64,000 nt of DNA from Phycisphaerae bacterium (GTDB lineage Bacteria > Planctomycetota > Phycisphaerae > UBA1845 > Fen-1342). Location: contig JAGNKU010000010.1 in the NCBI GenBank assembly GCA_017999985.1, positions 119,387 to 183,386 of the forward strand. Direction: 5' to 3'. The notes under the pieces were generated by a model that did not search any database, was not told the DNA's origin, and worked only from the letters and a program-made list of their open reading frames with translations. Positions 52,130 to 58,850 of the stretch are shown here, one piece after another (positions within the stretch are counted from its first letter, which is position 1; the number at the start of each line of letters is the position of its first letter). The translations under genes were made by a program, and so were the position numbers.

Positions 52130-52987
52130 TCACGTGCGCAGGGCGATGACATCGGTGCGTGTGCCGGTTTCCGTGCCGACGGCCAGCGCGAACTTCGCCG
52201 CCGCCCGGGGGTGGTCGAACAGCCGAAAAAGCGCCGCGCCCGATCCGGTGAGCCGTACGGCCTGCCCGGTGACGGCGCTGATCTCCGCGGCCAGGGCACC
52301 GAGTTCCGGCGCGACCTGAAACGCTGCCGCTTCGAGATCGTTGAACAGCAGGTCCATCAGCGCGTTGGCGGACGTACGGGCGGCGAGAACCTCCGTGAGC
52401 GGCGGCCGTGGCGGCGGCGGGCCCAGGCGGTCGCAGGTGGCGTACACGGCAGGGGTGGCGCAGTGAATCTCGGGCAGGATCAGCGCGAGCCACAACGCCG
52501 GCGGTGCACCGAGGTCTTCGATTTGTTCGCCGCGCCCACGCAGTATGCAGAGCGGCGTGTGCAGGAACAGTGGCACGTCCGAGCCGAGCTCCGCACCGAG
52601 CGCGGCGAGTTGAGCGCGCTCAAACCGCGTCTGCCACAGGTCATTAAGCAGCGTGAGCGTCGTGGCTGCGTCGGAACTCCCGCCGCCCAGCCCCGAGCCC
52701 GCGGGGATGCGCTTGCGCAGGTCGATCTGCGTGCCGTGGTTCGTGCGCGCGGCAGCGTTGAGTGCCTTGGCCGCGCGCAGGACCAAGTTGGAGCCGTCGG
52801 ACGCCAGCGTCGGATCGTCGCAGGTCAGGCCGTAGCAGCCATCCTCGTGCGAGGCGACGGATACGGTGTCGCAGAGGTTGATCTGCGCGACGAGCGACTC
52901 GAGCTCATGAAAGCCATCCGACCGCACGCCGGTGACGCGCAGCGTGAGGTTGATCTTCGCCGGGGCATTGCGGAGCAGCGTTTCCAT
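52130..52987 (-). CDS. ispE: 4-diphosphocytidyl-2-C-methyl-D-erythritol kinase
   Basis: ATP-dependent kinase of the MEP isoprenoid pathway. The 285-residue GHMP-fold product has NAPAKINLTLRVTGVRSDGF at the start, the phosphate loop KRIPAGSGLGGGSSDAATTL and the C-terminal RLTGSGAALFRLFD. FLHTPLCILRGRGEQIEDL corresponds to the substrate-binding GRGE segment. Upstream of the glycosidase-like gene, possibly co-transcribed; ipk partners prs or ctc, often nearby, are not present. Confidence 0.94.
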   Translation of the reverse strand: METLLRNAPAKINLTLRVTGVRSDGFHELESLVAQINLCDTVSVASHEDGCYGLTCDDPTLASDGSNLVLRAAKALNAAARTNHGTQIDLRKRIPAGSGLGGGSSDAATTLTLLNDLWQTRFERAQLAALGAELGSDVPLFLHTPLCILRGRGEQIEDLGAPPALWLALILPEIHCATPAVYATCDRLGPPPPRPPLTEVLAARTSANALMDLLFNDLEAAAFQVAPELGALAAEISAVTGQAVRLTGSGAALFRLFDHPRAAAKFALAVGTETGTRTDVIALRT

Positions 52988-53113
52988 GCGGGCAGCTTCG
53001 GAGAGGCTTGGGCCGGCGTCAAGCCGGCGTGGGTGCCGGCGGGAGAGGCGGGTATTGAGCGACGGTCGGCGGGAGCTTGAGCGCGGCGGTAGAATTAGAC
53101 TGTGCGGCCGGGT

Positions 53114-53647
53114 ATGCGAGAGCGCGTGTCAGAATGGGCGGCGTCGCGGATCGCCGGCTTGCGACTCGCGCGGCGGCCGCGGTCGCGCCTGCGGCGGGCG
53201 GTGGAGATCGGCTGTGCCGTGCTGCTGGGGGCGATTCTGCTGAGCATGATCTGGTCGCTCAGCTATGAGGGGGCGTTGTTCTACGCCAGCTTCGATCGCG
53301 GGTCATTGTTCTTTTCGATGCGGGAGAGTGTGCAGCCGGAGGGTTGGTCGCTTTCGCTCAGCCGGACGGCACTGCGGTTCATGTTCAACCTGTTTCCGTC
53401 GCTGGGGGGCACGCCGCCGCGATACGTGTGGCGCGGGTATGTGCCACTGTGGATCCCGCTGGCGCTGCTGGCGTTGCTGACGGCGGCGCTGTGGTGGCGG
53501 GAGCGGCGACCGTTTCCGCCGGGGTGCTGCCGGACGTGCGGGTACGACCTGCGGGGGAATCAGAGCGGGCGGTGTCCGGAATGCGGGGTGGCCTGTGCGA
53601 TCGCCGGGGAACGGGCGGGGCCGGCGGGGGACATTTCGCGCAGTTGA
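53114..53647 (+). CDS. Membrane protein with C-terminal planctomycete-type zinc ribbon
   Basis: A 177-residue protein of unknown function. A basic N-terminus and first helix (AVEIGCAVLLGAILLSMIW), an outside loop rich in F, S and R, a second helix (YVPLWIPLALLALLTAALWW) and then the cytoplasmic ribbon CRTCGYDLRGNQSGRCPECG. The ribbon is the same type as in the protein at 34078 but placed at the opposite end. ATG at 53114 is used; GTG at 53102 is in frame. The dnaE2 promoter overlaps its stop codon. Confidence 0.6.
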   Translation: MRERVSEWAASRIAGLRLARRPRSRLRRAVEIGCAVLLGAILLSMIWSLSYEGALFYASFDRGSLFFSMRESVQPEGWSLSLSRTALRFMFNLFPSLGGTPPRYVWRGYVPLWIPLALLALLTAALWWRERRPFPPGCCRTCGYDLRGNQSGRCPECGVACAIAGERAGPAGDISRS

Positions 53648-53672
53648 CAGTTCGTAGTTTGTTAGGTATATT
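53644..53672 (+). promoter_or_regulatory. Strong sigma-70-like promoter upstream of dnaE2
   Basis: TTGACA (53644-53649), exactly 17 bases, TATATT (53667-53672); a perfect -35 and 5 of 6 in the -10. It lies in an AT-rich island 340 bases before the dnaE2 start. The spacer and flanks (GTTCGTAGTTTGTTAGG) show no obvious LexA-type palindrome. Confidence 0.55.
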
Positions 53673-54010
53673 ATAGGTGGGAACGGAATCAGCGCGCGGT
53701 GGGGCTACACGCCCGGCGGTGGGCCGCTGGGGAGAGACAGAGTATGCCCGGCCGGCGAAAGCCCGGAGTACGCGCGGGGGTAGGTGGCGGGGGCGACGGT
53801 GTACGTCGGCCACGGGAGGCCGATGGTCCGGCTCGACGGGAGCCGCGCGCTCCAGCTCGGCGGGAGCCTCGCCCTCCCTGCCAAGGGATATGGGCGAGCG
53901 ACTTCCGGTCGGTCGGCGGGACGATCGCCGCGGAGCCTCGGTCGCCCGGGCAGGGGGTTCGTGCATCGGCGGGAGTGCCGGTGCCACAGAGCTTCACCGG
54001 CGGGACGCCG
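53648..54010. other. 363-bp upstream region of dnaE2
   Basis: Holds the promoter at 53644-53672, then about 300 bases of GC-rich sequence assembled from degenerate dispersed repeats: a GGCGGGAGCCTCGCCCTCCC palindrome at about 53860-53880 and two GGCGGGA(N)GCCG(G/A)TGCCACA units at 53967-54018. The region is open in the dnaE2 frame but has no protein-like composition. No imuA, imuB or lexA gene is present. Confidence 0.5.
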
Positions 54011-54018
54011 ATGCCACA
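53967..54018. repeat. Two tandem GGCGGGA...TGCCACA repeat units overlapping the dnaE2 start codon
   Basis: Unit 1 at 53967-53988 and unit 2 at 53998-54018 match except for a one-base gap and two changes. The ATG of dnaE2 (54011) is inside unit 2. I recall this sequence as a dispersed planctomycete repeat. Confidence 0.55.
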
Positions 54019-57000
54019 TCAGGCGGCGTACGCCGAGCTGCACTGCCTGTCGAATTTCTCATTTCTGCGCGGGGCGTCGCACGCGGAGGAACTTGTCGCA
54101 CGCGCGGCAGAGTTGGGGTACGCGGCGCTTGCGATCACGGACCGCAACTCGCTCGCCGGCGTGGTGCGCGCCCACGTCGCCGCCAAAGAGCACGGCCTGC
54201 ATCTCGTCATCGGGGCGGAGATCACGCCGGTGGATGCGGCGCCCATTGTGCTGCTGGCCCCGAACCGGGTGGCTTACGGGCGGCTGGCACGGCTGATCAC
54301 ACGCGGGCGGTTGCGGTGCCGGAAGGGGGCATGCGAGATTCGGCTGGCGGACGTGGCGGAGCTGGGGAGCGGGGCCGGGTTGATTGGGATTGTTGTGCCG
54401 GCGGAAAGCCACGAAGCCACGAAGCCACGGAGCCGCGCAGGGGGAGGGCGGTGTCCGGTGGCCGCACCTGAACTGGCGGCGTTTGCGCCTTACGGCGCGT
54501 ATCGCGCCATCTTTGGGGACGACTGCTTCCTTGCGGCTGAGCTGGCTTATGACGTGCCGGATGCCGTGCGGCTTGAGCGGCTCCGCGCGCTGTCGGAGCA
54601 GACCGGGCTACCGCTCGTGGCCGCGAACGATGTGCACTACCACGTGCCCGAGCGGCGCTATTTGCAGGATGTGCTGACGTGCATTCGCGAGAAATGCACG
54701 CTCACGTCGGCGGGGCGGCGGCTGCTGGCGAATGCGGAACGGCACCTGCGGCCGCGCGACGAGATCGCGCGGCGGTACGCGCCGTATCACGAGTTGCTGC
54801 AGCGCACCGTGGACATCGCGCGGCGTTGCACGTTCAGCCTGGATGAGCTGCGCTATGAGTATCCGCACGAGCTGGTGCCGCCGGGCGTGACGGCGCACGA
54901 GTACCTGACGCGGCTGACGTGGGCGGGGGCACGCGAGCGGTATGGAAGAAGCCACGGAGCCACGGAGCCACGCAGCCACGAAGGAGAAGACGGTGGAGAT
55001 CAAGACGTTTCGCGACTTAATCGCCTGGCAGAAGGCGATGGAGCTGGCCAAACCGGTTTATCAGGTAACGACGCGGATGCCCGAGACAGAGCGCTTCGGT
55101 CTGACGGCGCCGATGCGTCGCTCGGTCGTGTCGATTCCGTCGAACATCGCCGAGGGGCACGGGTGACAGAGTCTGACGGAATACCTGCGCTTCTTGAAGA
55201 TAGCGCGCGGCTCGCTGATGGAATTGCAGACGCGGTTGCTGCTGGCGAAAGCGCTGGTGTTCATTCAGATTCCGCAGTTGCTGAACGAGCTTCAAATGGA
55301 AACCGACCGCGTACTACCGGGATTGATCTGCAGCCTGGAGAAATTGCCAGCGTAAGCTCTTCGTGGCTCCGTGGCTCCGCGGCTCCGTGGCTTCCGTCCT
55401 CGGTGCGACGCCAGCTCGACGCCGAACTCGCCCTGATCGCCGAGCTGAAATACGAGCACTACTTCCTCACCGTCTGGGACCTGGTGCGCTTTGCGCGCGA
55501 GCGCGGGATTCTGTGTCAGGGGCGCGGGTCGGCCGCGAACTCGGCGGTGTGCTATTGCCTCGGCGTCACCGCGGTCGATCCGGCGCGCATCGACCTGCTG
55601 TTCGAGCGCTTCATCAGTCGCGAACGCAACGAGCCGCCGGATATTGACATCGACTTCGAGCACGAACGGCGGGAGGAAGTGTTTCAATACATCTACGAAA
55701 AATACGGGCGCGAGCGGGCGGCGATCACCGCGGAAGTCATCAGCTATCGTCCGCGATCGGCGGTGCGCGATGTGGGTAAAGCGCTCGGTTTGTCGCTCGA
55801 TCGCGTGGATGTGTTGGCGAAGGCACTGGATTGGTGGAGTGACGAAGCCGTGCCGGAGGAAGCCTTGCGCGCAGCGGGGCTCGACCCGCAGGATCGCACG
55901 GTGCAAATGGTTGTGCGGCTGGTGCGGCAGATTTTGGGCTTTCCGCGGCACCTGTCGCAGCACGTGGGCGGGTTCGTGATCACGGAGACGCCATTGTGTG
56001 AAATCGTGCCGCTGGAAAACGGCGCGATGCCGGACCGCACCTTCATCGAATGGGATAAAAACGACATCGATGCACTGGGAATTCTCAAGGTGGATTGTCT
56101 GGCGTTGGGCATGCTGACGGCGATTGGGAAGTGCTTTGGCATGCTGCAGAGGCACGACAGGAGGGAACAGGGAACGGGGAACAGGGAACAGAGGGGGGGC
56201 GCGGGGCGAGGTCACGAGTGTCGCGCGGCGCAGCGATGTTATAGTGGCTGGGCGGCACAAATCGGAAAGGGAGCAGAAGATGACGGTGGATTATCGCGAA
56301 TTGGTTGTGTGGCAGAAGAGCATCGAACTAGCAAAGGTTGTGTATCGGCTCACACAACGCATGCCGGAGAGCGAGCGATTCGGGCTGACCAATCAGATGC
56401 GACGGGCCAGCGTCTCGATCCCGAGCAACATTGCGGAGGGCAACGCGCGGCAGTCGCGACGCGACTATTTGCACTTTCTGACGATTGCGCGGGGGTCGCT
56501 GGCCGAACTGGAGACGCAGGTGACAATCGCGGAGGCGCTGGAATTGCTGCCACGCGATTCGGATGCACGGAATCGAATCGCCGAAATCGGGCGCATATTG
56601 CAGGGACTGATCAGGAGCCTGCAGCCGGCGCGGTGAGCCGAGACACTGTTCCTTGTTCCCTGTTCCCTGTTCCCTCGTCTCTGACCGACATTCCCCCCGA
56701 AGACCCCCTTGTCTACGACATGATCTGCGCCGCCGATACCGTCGGCGTGTTCCAGATCGAAAGCCGCGCGCAGGTGTCGATGTTGCCGCGCCTCAAGCCG
56801 CGGTGCTTTTATGACCTGGTTATCGAAGTTGCGATTGTGCGGCCGGGGCCGATTCAAGGCGGGATGGTGCACCCATACCTCCGCCGGCGCGACGGGCTGG
56901 AGCCCGTGTGGTATCCGAGCCCCGCAGTGCGCGGCGTGTTGGAGAAGACGCTCGGCGTGCCGCTGTTTCAGGAACAGGTGATGCGCGTTGCGGTCGTCGC

Positions 57001-58219
57001 GGCCGGGTTCACGCCAGGCGAGGCGGACCAGTTGCGGCGGTCGATGGCGGCGTGGGGGCGCGGGGGAAAGATCGAGAGTTTCCAGATCCGACTGATCCAG
57101 GGCATGCTGGCCAACGGCTATCCGCCGGCGTTCGCGGAGCAGATCTTCAAGCAGATTCGTGGGTTCGGCGAGTACGGCTTTCCGGAGAGCCACGCGGCGT
57201 CGTTCGCGCTGCTGGTGTACGTGTCGGCGTGGCTGAAACGCTATCACCCGGCCGCGTTCACGGGGGCGATCCTGAATTCACTACCGATGGGTTTCTACGC
57301 GCCGGCACAACTGGTGCGCGATGCGCTGCGGCACGGAGTGGTGGTGTTGCCGGTGGACGTGGGGCGGAGTGGGTGGGACTGCAGCTTGGAGGAGAGGGAT
57401 CGAGGGATCGAGGGATCGAGGGATCGAGGCGAAGATGCACTGGATCGCTCAGGGACGCGTTCCCAGCCCTCGATCCCTTGTCCCCTTGATCCCTTGATCC
57501 CTGCCGTCGTCACGGCCCTCCGCCTCGGCCTCCGTCTCATTCGTGGCCTGAGCGCGGAGAAGGTCCGCGGCATCGAGGCGGCGCAGCGCGAAGGGGGCAT
57601 TACTTCGATCCATGCGCTGGCCCGCCGGCCGGATGTTTCACGCGAGACGCTGCTGCGCCTCGCGGCCGCCGACGCGTTTCGGTCGCTGGGCCTGAGTCGG
57701 CGTGCAGCGCTGTGGGAGATTCTGGCGCTCGATGATCATCCGGCACCGCTGTTTGCGGAAATGGAGCCGAGCGAGCCGCCGGCGAACCTGCCGGTAATGC
57801 CAATGGATGAGGTCGTCGTGCAGGACTACGACGCCCTGGGGCTGTCGCTGAATGCCCATCCGATCGGACTCGTCCGCGAGGAGCTGACGGCGCTGAAGGT
57901 CAGCCCATGCGAGCGGCTGCTGTCCGCGCGGGCGCGGCAGCGCATTGCGGTGGCGGGGCTGGTGACGCATCGCCAGCGACCGGGGACCGCGAAGGGGCTG
58001 GTGTTCATGACGCTGGAGGACGAGACGGGAACAGCGAACCTGATCATCCGGCCACAGGTGTGGGACCGCGATCGGCGCGTGGGGCGCGGCAAAGTGGCCC
58101 TCATTGCGGCCGGCGTCGTGGAGCGGGTCGGGGCGGTGATCCACGTGCAGGTGACGCGGCTGAGCGATCTTTCGGCACAGATCGCGCCGGTGCGCGCGAA
58201 GTCGCGGGATTTCCATTGA
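54011..58219 (+). CDS. dnaE2: Error-prone DNA polymerase DnaE2, with in-frame insertions
   Basis: C-family translesion polymerase used in damage-induced mutagenesis. The 1,402-residue frame has the PHP domain (AELHCLSNFSFLRGASHAEE), the palm acids in NEPPDIDIDFEHERREEVF and ILKVDCLALGMLTAI, QVSMLPRLKPRCFYDLVIEV, and a C-terminal OB fold (RQRIAVAGLVTHRQRPGT). Four segments have no counterpart in the family: residues 132-146, 313-461, 717-890 and 1129-1164 (about 375 residues). They coincide with repeat-bounded insertions, two of which carry four-helix-bundle genes. Without them about 1,027 residues remain, the normal length. The frame is never broken. ATG at 54011 precedes the PHP domain directly. 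No imuB neighbour is present. Confidence 0.9.
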   Translation: MPHQAAYAELHCLSNFSFLRGASHAEELVARAAELGYAALAITDRNSLAGVVRAHVAAKEHGLHLVIGAEITPVDAAPIVLLAPNRVAYGRLARLITRGRLRCRKGACEIRLADVAELGSGAGLIGIVVPAESHEATKPRSRAGGGRCPVAAPELAAFAPYGAYRAIFGDDCFLAAELAYDVPDAVRLERLRALSEQTGLPLVAANDVHYHVPERRYLQDVLTCIREKCTLTSAGRRLLANAERHLRPRDEIARRYAPYHELLQRTVDIARRCTFSLDELRYEYPHELVPPGVTAHEYLTRLTWAGARERYGRSHGATEPRSHEGEDGGDQDVSRLNRLAEGDGAGQTGLSGNDADARDRALRSDGADASLGRVDSVEHRRGARVTESDGIPALLEDSARLADGIADAVAAGESAGVHSDSAVAERASNGNRPRTTGIDLQPGEIASVSSSWLRGSAAPWLPSSVRRQLDAELALIAELKYEHYFLTVWDLVRFARERGILCQGRGSAANSAVCYCLGVTAVDPARIDLLFERFISRERNEPPDIDIDFEHERREEVFQYIYEKYGRERAAITAEVISYRPRSAVRDVGKALGLSLDRVDVLAKALDWWSDEAVPEEALRAAGLDPQDRTVQMVVRLVRQILGFPRHLSQHVGGFVITETPLCEIVPLENGAMPDRTFIEWDKNDIDALGILKVDCLALGMLTAIGKCFGMLQRHDRREQGTGNREQRGGAGRGHECRAAQRCYSGWAAQIGKGAEDDGGLSRIGCVAEEHRTSKGCVSAHTTHAGERAIRADQSDATGQRLDPEQHCGGQRAAVATRLFALSDDCAGVAGRTGDAGDNRGGAGIAATRFGCTESNRRNRAHIAGTDQEPAAGAVSRDTVPCSLFPVPSSLTDIPPEDPLVYDMICAADTVGVFQIESRAQVSMLPRLKPRCFYDLVIEVAIVRPGPIQGGMVHPYLRRRDGLEPVWYPSPAVRGVLEKTLGVPLFQEQVMRVAVVAAGFTPGEADQLRRSMAAWGRGGKIESFQIRLIQGMLANGYPPAFAEQIFKQIRGFGEYGFPESHAASFALLVYVSAWLKRYHPAAFTGAILNSLPMGFYAPAQLVRDALRHGVVVLPVDVGRSGWDCSLEERDRGIEGSRDRGEDALDRSGTRSQPSIPCPLDPLIPAVVTALRLGLRLIRGLSAEKVRGIEAAQREGGITSIHALARRPDVSRETLLRLAAADAFRSLGLSRRAALWEILALDDHPAPLFAEMEPSEPPANLPVMPMDEVVVQDYDALGLSLNAHPIGLVREELTALKVSPCERLLSARARQRIAVAGLVTHRQRPGTAKGLVFMTLEDETGTANLIIRPQVWDRDRRVGRGKVALIAAGVVERVGAVIHVQVTRLSDLSAQIAPVRAKSRDFH
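54404..54440. repeat. Solitary GCCACGAA/GCCACGGA array inside dnaE2
   Basis: Three to four units (GAAAGCCACGAAGCCACGAA, then GCCACGGAGCCGCGCAG) matching the left arm of element 1 (54948). Host residues 132-146 (ESHEATKPRSRAGGG) are absent from the family. No inverted partner nearby; may be a scar or half-element. Confidence 0.7.
54948..54983. repeat. Left inverted-repeat arm of element 1
   Basis: Thirty-six bases of 9-mer units; begins GAAGCCACGGAGCCACGGAG. Complementary to 55359-55394 at 34 of 36 positions. Confidence 0.9.
54993..55355 (+). pseudogene. Four-helix-bundle protein (23S rRNA IVP type), broken by one TGA
   Basis: Conceptual 120-codon product, starting at GTG with AAGGAG six bases upstream: EIKTFRDLIAWQKAMELAK, then RMPETERFGLTAPMRRSV and SIPSNIAEGHG. 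TGA at 55164-55166 falls where relatives have arginine (EGHG-R-QS); afterwards the frame continues QSLTEYLRFLKIARGSLMEL to TAA at 55353-55355. One CGA to TGA change would explain the break. The family (also related to Avd of diversity-generating retroelements) forms pentameric, basic four-helix bundles and was first known from intervening sequences in 23S rRNA genes. Confidence 0.85.
55359..55394. repeat. Right inverted-repeat arm of element 1
   Basis: Begins CTTCGTGGCTCCGTGGCTCC, four bases after the TAA of the four-helix-bundle frame. Pairs with 54948-54983. Confidence 0.9.
56161..56191. repeat. Left inverted-repeat arm of element 2
   Basis: Thirty-one bases of GGGAACA units; begins GAGGGAACAGGGAACGGGGA. 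Pairs with 56646-56676 at 29 of 31 positions. Confidence 0.9.
56280..56636 (+). CDS. Four-helix-bundle protein (23S rRNA intervening-sequence protein family)
   Basis: An intact 118-residue protein inside dnaE2, read in another frame. Family residues are clear: VDYRELVVWQKSIELAKVVY, RMPESERFGLTNQMRRASVS, IPSNIAEGNARQSRRDYLHF and LTIARGSLAELETQ. ATG at 56280 has AAGGGAG six bases upstream, an excellent site. A -10-like TATAGT lies 35 bases before it (56240-56245), so it may have its own transcript. Relatives bind nucleic acid in some systems (Avd with reverse transcriptase); no reverse transcriptase is in the window. Function in this setting is unknown. Confidence 0.9.
   Translation: MTVDYRELVVWQKSIELAKVVYRLTQRMPESERFGLTNQMRRASVSIPSNIAEGNARQSRRDYLHFLTIARGSLAELETQVTIAEALELLPRDSDARNRIAEIGRILQGLIRSLQPAR
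56646..56676. repeat. Right inverted-repeat arm of element 2
   Basis: Begins CTGTTCCTTGTTCCCTGTTC, nine bases after the stop codon of the four-helix-bundle gene. Confidence 0.9.
57395..57502. repeat. Element 3: inverted 8-mer arrays in dnaE2 without a gene (108 bp, 36 codons)
   Basis: Left arm 57395-57430 (AGGGATCGAGGGATCGAGGG and more) and right arm 57467-57502 are complementary at about 30 of 36 bases, with a 36-base loop. Host residues 1129-1164 (RDRGIEGSRDRGEDALDRSG and on to LDPLIP) are low-complexity and absent from other DnaE2 proteins. Same architecture as elements 1 and 2, but too small for a four-helix-bundle gene. Confidence 0.8.
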
Positions 58220-58232
58220 GCGCGAAAGGTCG

Positions 58233-58850
58233 CTACACCTCGGGGATCTTCAACTCATAGGGTTGCGTGACGTTGCAGTACCACGATCCGCCAAGGCGGC
58301 CCACCGTCGACAGCTTGTGCGGGTCGACGAGGCCATTGGCATCGAGAATCTCGTCCGCGAGGTGAATGGCGAGAATGTCGCCGAAAACGACGTTGCCGCC
58401 GCCGGGACGCTCGCCGGTGGTCACGATCTGGCGCAGGCTGCATTCGATGTTGACCGGCGCCTCCTTCACGAGCGGCGGCTGGACCTTGGTCGCGGGCACC
58501 GGCGTGAGACCACTGAAATCAAACTCACTCTGCCCGGTCGGCAGCTCCGCCGCACAACGGGTCATGGGCGTCGCGAGCGCGGCCGAGACCGTGGCGATCA
58601 CGAATTGCCCGGTAGCCTTGATGTTTTGCAACGTGTCCTTCGATTCGCCGCTGCGGCGAAACGTGGGGCAGAAGAGCACCACGGGCGGGTTGCCGGAGAC
58701 CATGTTGTAGAAGCTGAACGGCGCGAGATTGAGCTCGCCGGTCGGTGCGCGCGTGGAGACGAGGGCGATTGGGCGCGGGTTGATGAAGCCGATGCAGAGC
58801 TTGTAGACGTCACGCCACGGCTTCTGGCCGGCTTGCAGGTCGAGGTACAT
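58233..58850 (-). CDS. Flavin reductase family protein
   Basis: A 205-residue FMN-binding split-barrel protein. It opens DLQAGQKPWRDVYKLCIGFI, then NPRPIALVSTRAPTGELNLA, PFSFYNMVSGNPPVVLFCP and SGESKDTLQNIKATGQFVIA, all flavin-reductase-like segments; the NPRPIALVST and APFSFYN parts line the flavin site. Proteins of this type reduce flavin or act as small FMN-dependent enzymes; the partner is unknown. The start overlaps the 3' end of folK by 41 bp, and the gene is convergent with dnaE2, 13 bp apart. Confidence 0.85.
   Translation of the reverse strand: MYLDLQAGQKPWRDVYKLCIGFINPRPIALVSTRAPTGELNLAPFSFYNMVSGNPPVVLFCPTFRRSGESKDTLQNIKATGQFVIATVSAALATPMTRCAAELPTGQSEFDFSGLTPVPATKVQPPLVKEAPVNIECSLRQIVTTGERPGGGNVVFGDILAIHLADEILDANGLVDPHKLSTVGRLGGSWYCNVTQPYELKIPEV

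Larger units (their letters stand above)
54947..55393 (+). mobile_element. Element 1: four-helix-bundle insertion in dnaE2 (447 bp, 149 codons)
   Basis: Lies between host residues G312 and P462, where family members have a short loop (RYG then PSSVRRQL). Left arm 54948-54983 and right arm 55359-55394 are inverted repeats, 34 of 36 bases complementary, built from 9-base units of the type CCACGGAGC. Between them is a decayed four-helix-bundle gene in the same orientation and the +1 frame relative to dnaE2. Insert length is a multiple of three and the host frame has no stop through it. Boundaries are inferred from the protein alignment in memory and the arms. Confidence 0.85.
56159..56680 (+). 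mobile_element. Element 2: four-helix-bundle insertion in dnaE2 (522 bp, 174 codons)
   Basis: Lies between host residues D716 and L891, in the loop after FGMLQRHD and before LTDIPPEDP. Inverted arms 56161-56191 and 56646-56676 are complementary at 29 of 31 bases and made of 7-base units (GGGAACA). It contains an intact four-helix-bundle gene in the same orientation and the same +1 frame as in element 1. Length is a multiple of three; no stop in the host frame. The arms differ in sequence from element 1, so the two are independent insertions, not a duplication. Confidence 0.87.

Noticed and set aside
53699..54010. N-terminal extension of dnaE2 from 53699
   Set aside because: The 104 extra residues are translated repeat debris (R, G, A, P-rich); the PHP domain starts right at the ATG at 54011.
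55164..55166. TGA in the first four-helix-bundle gene as a selenocysteine codon
   Set aside because: Relatives have arginine there, not cysteine, and no SECIS-like context or selenocysteine gene is seen.
54947..56680. Diversity-generating retroelement, because the four-helix-bundle family includes Avd
   Set aside because: No reverse transcriptase, no template/variable repeat pair and no adenine-biased changes are seen in the window.
57395..57502. CRISPR array
   Set aside because: Units are 8 bases without spacers and are inverted in two arms; no cas gene in the window.
54011..58219. dnaE2 as a pseudogene because of its insertions
   Set aside because: The frame is uninterrupted through all four insertions and the catalytic acids and all domains are intact.
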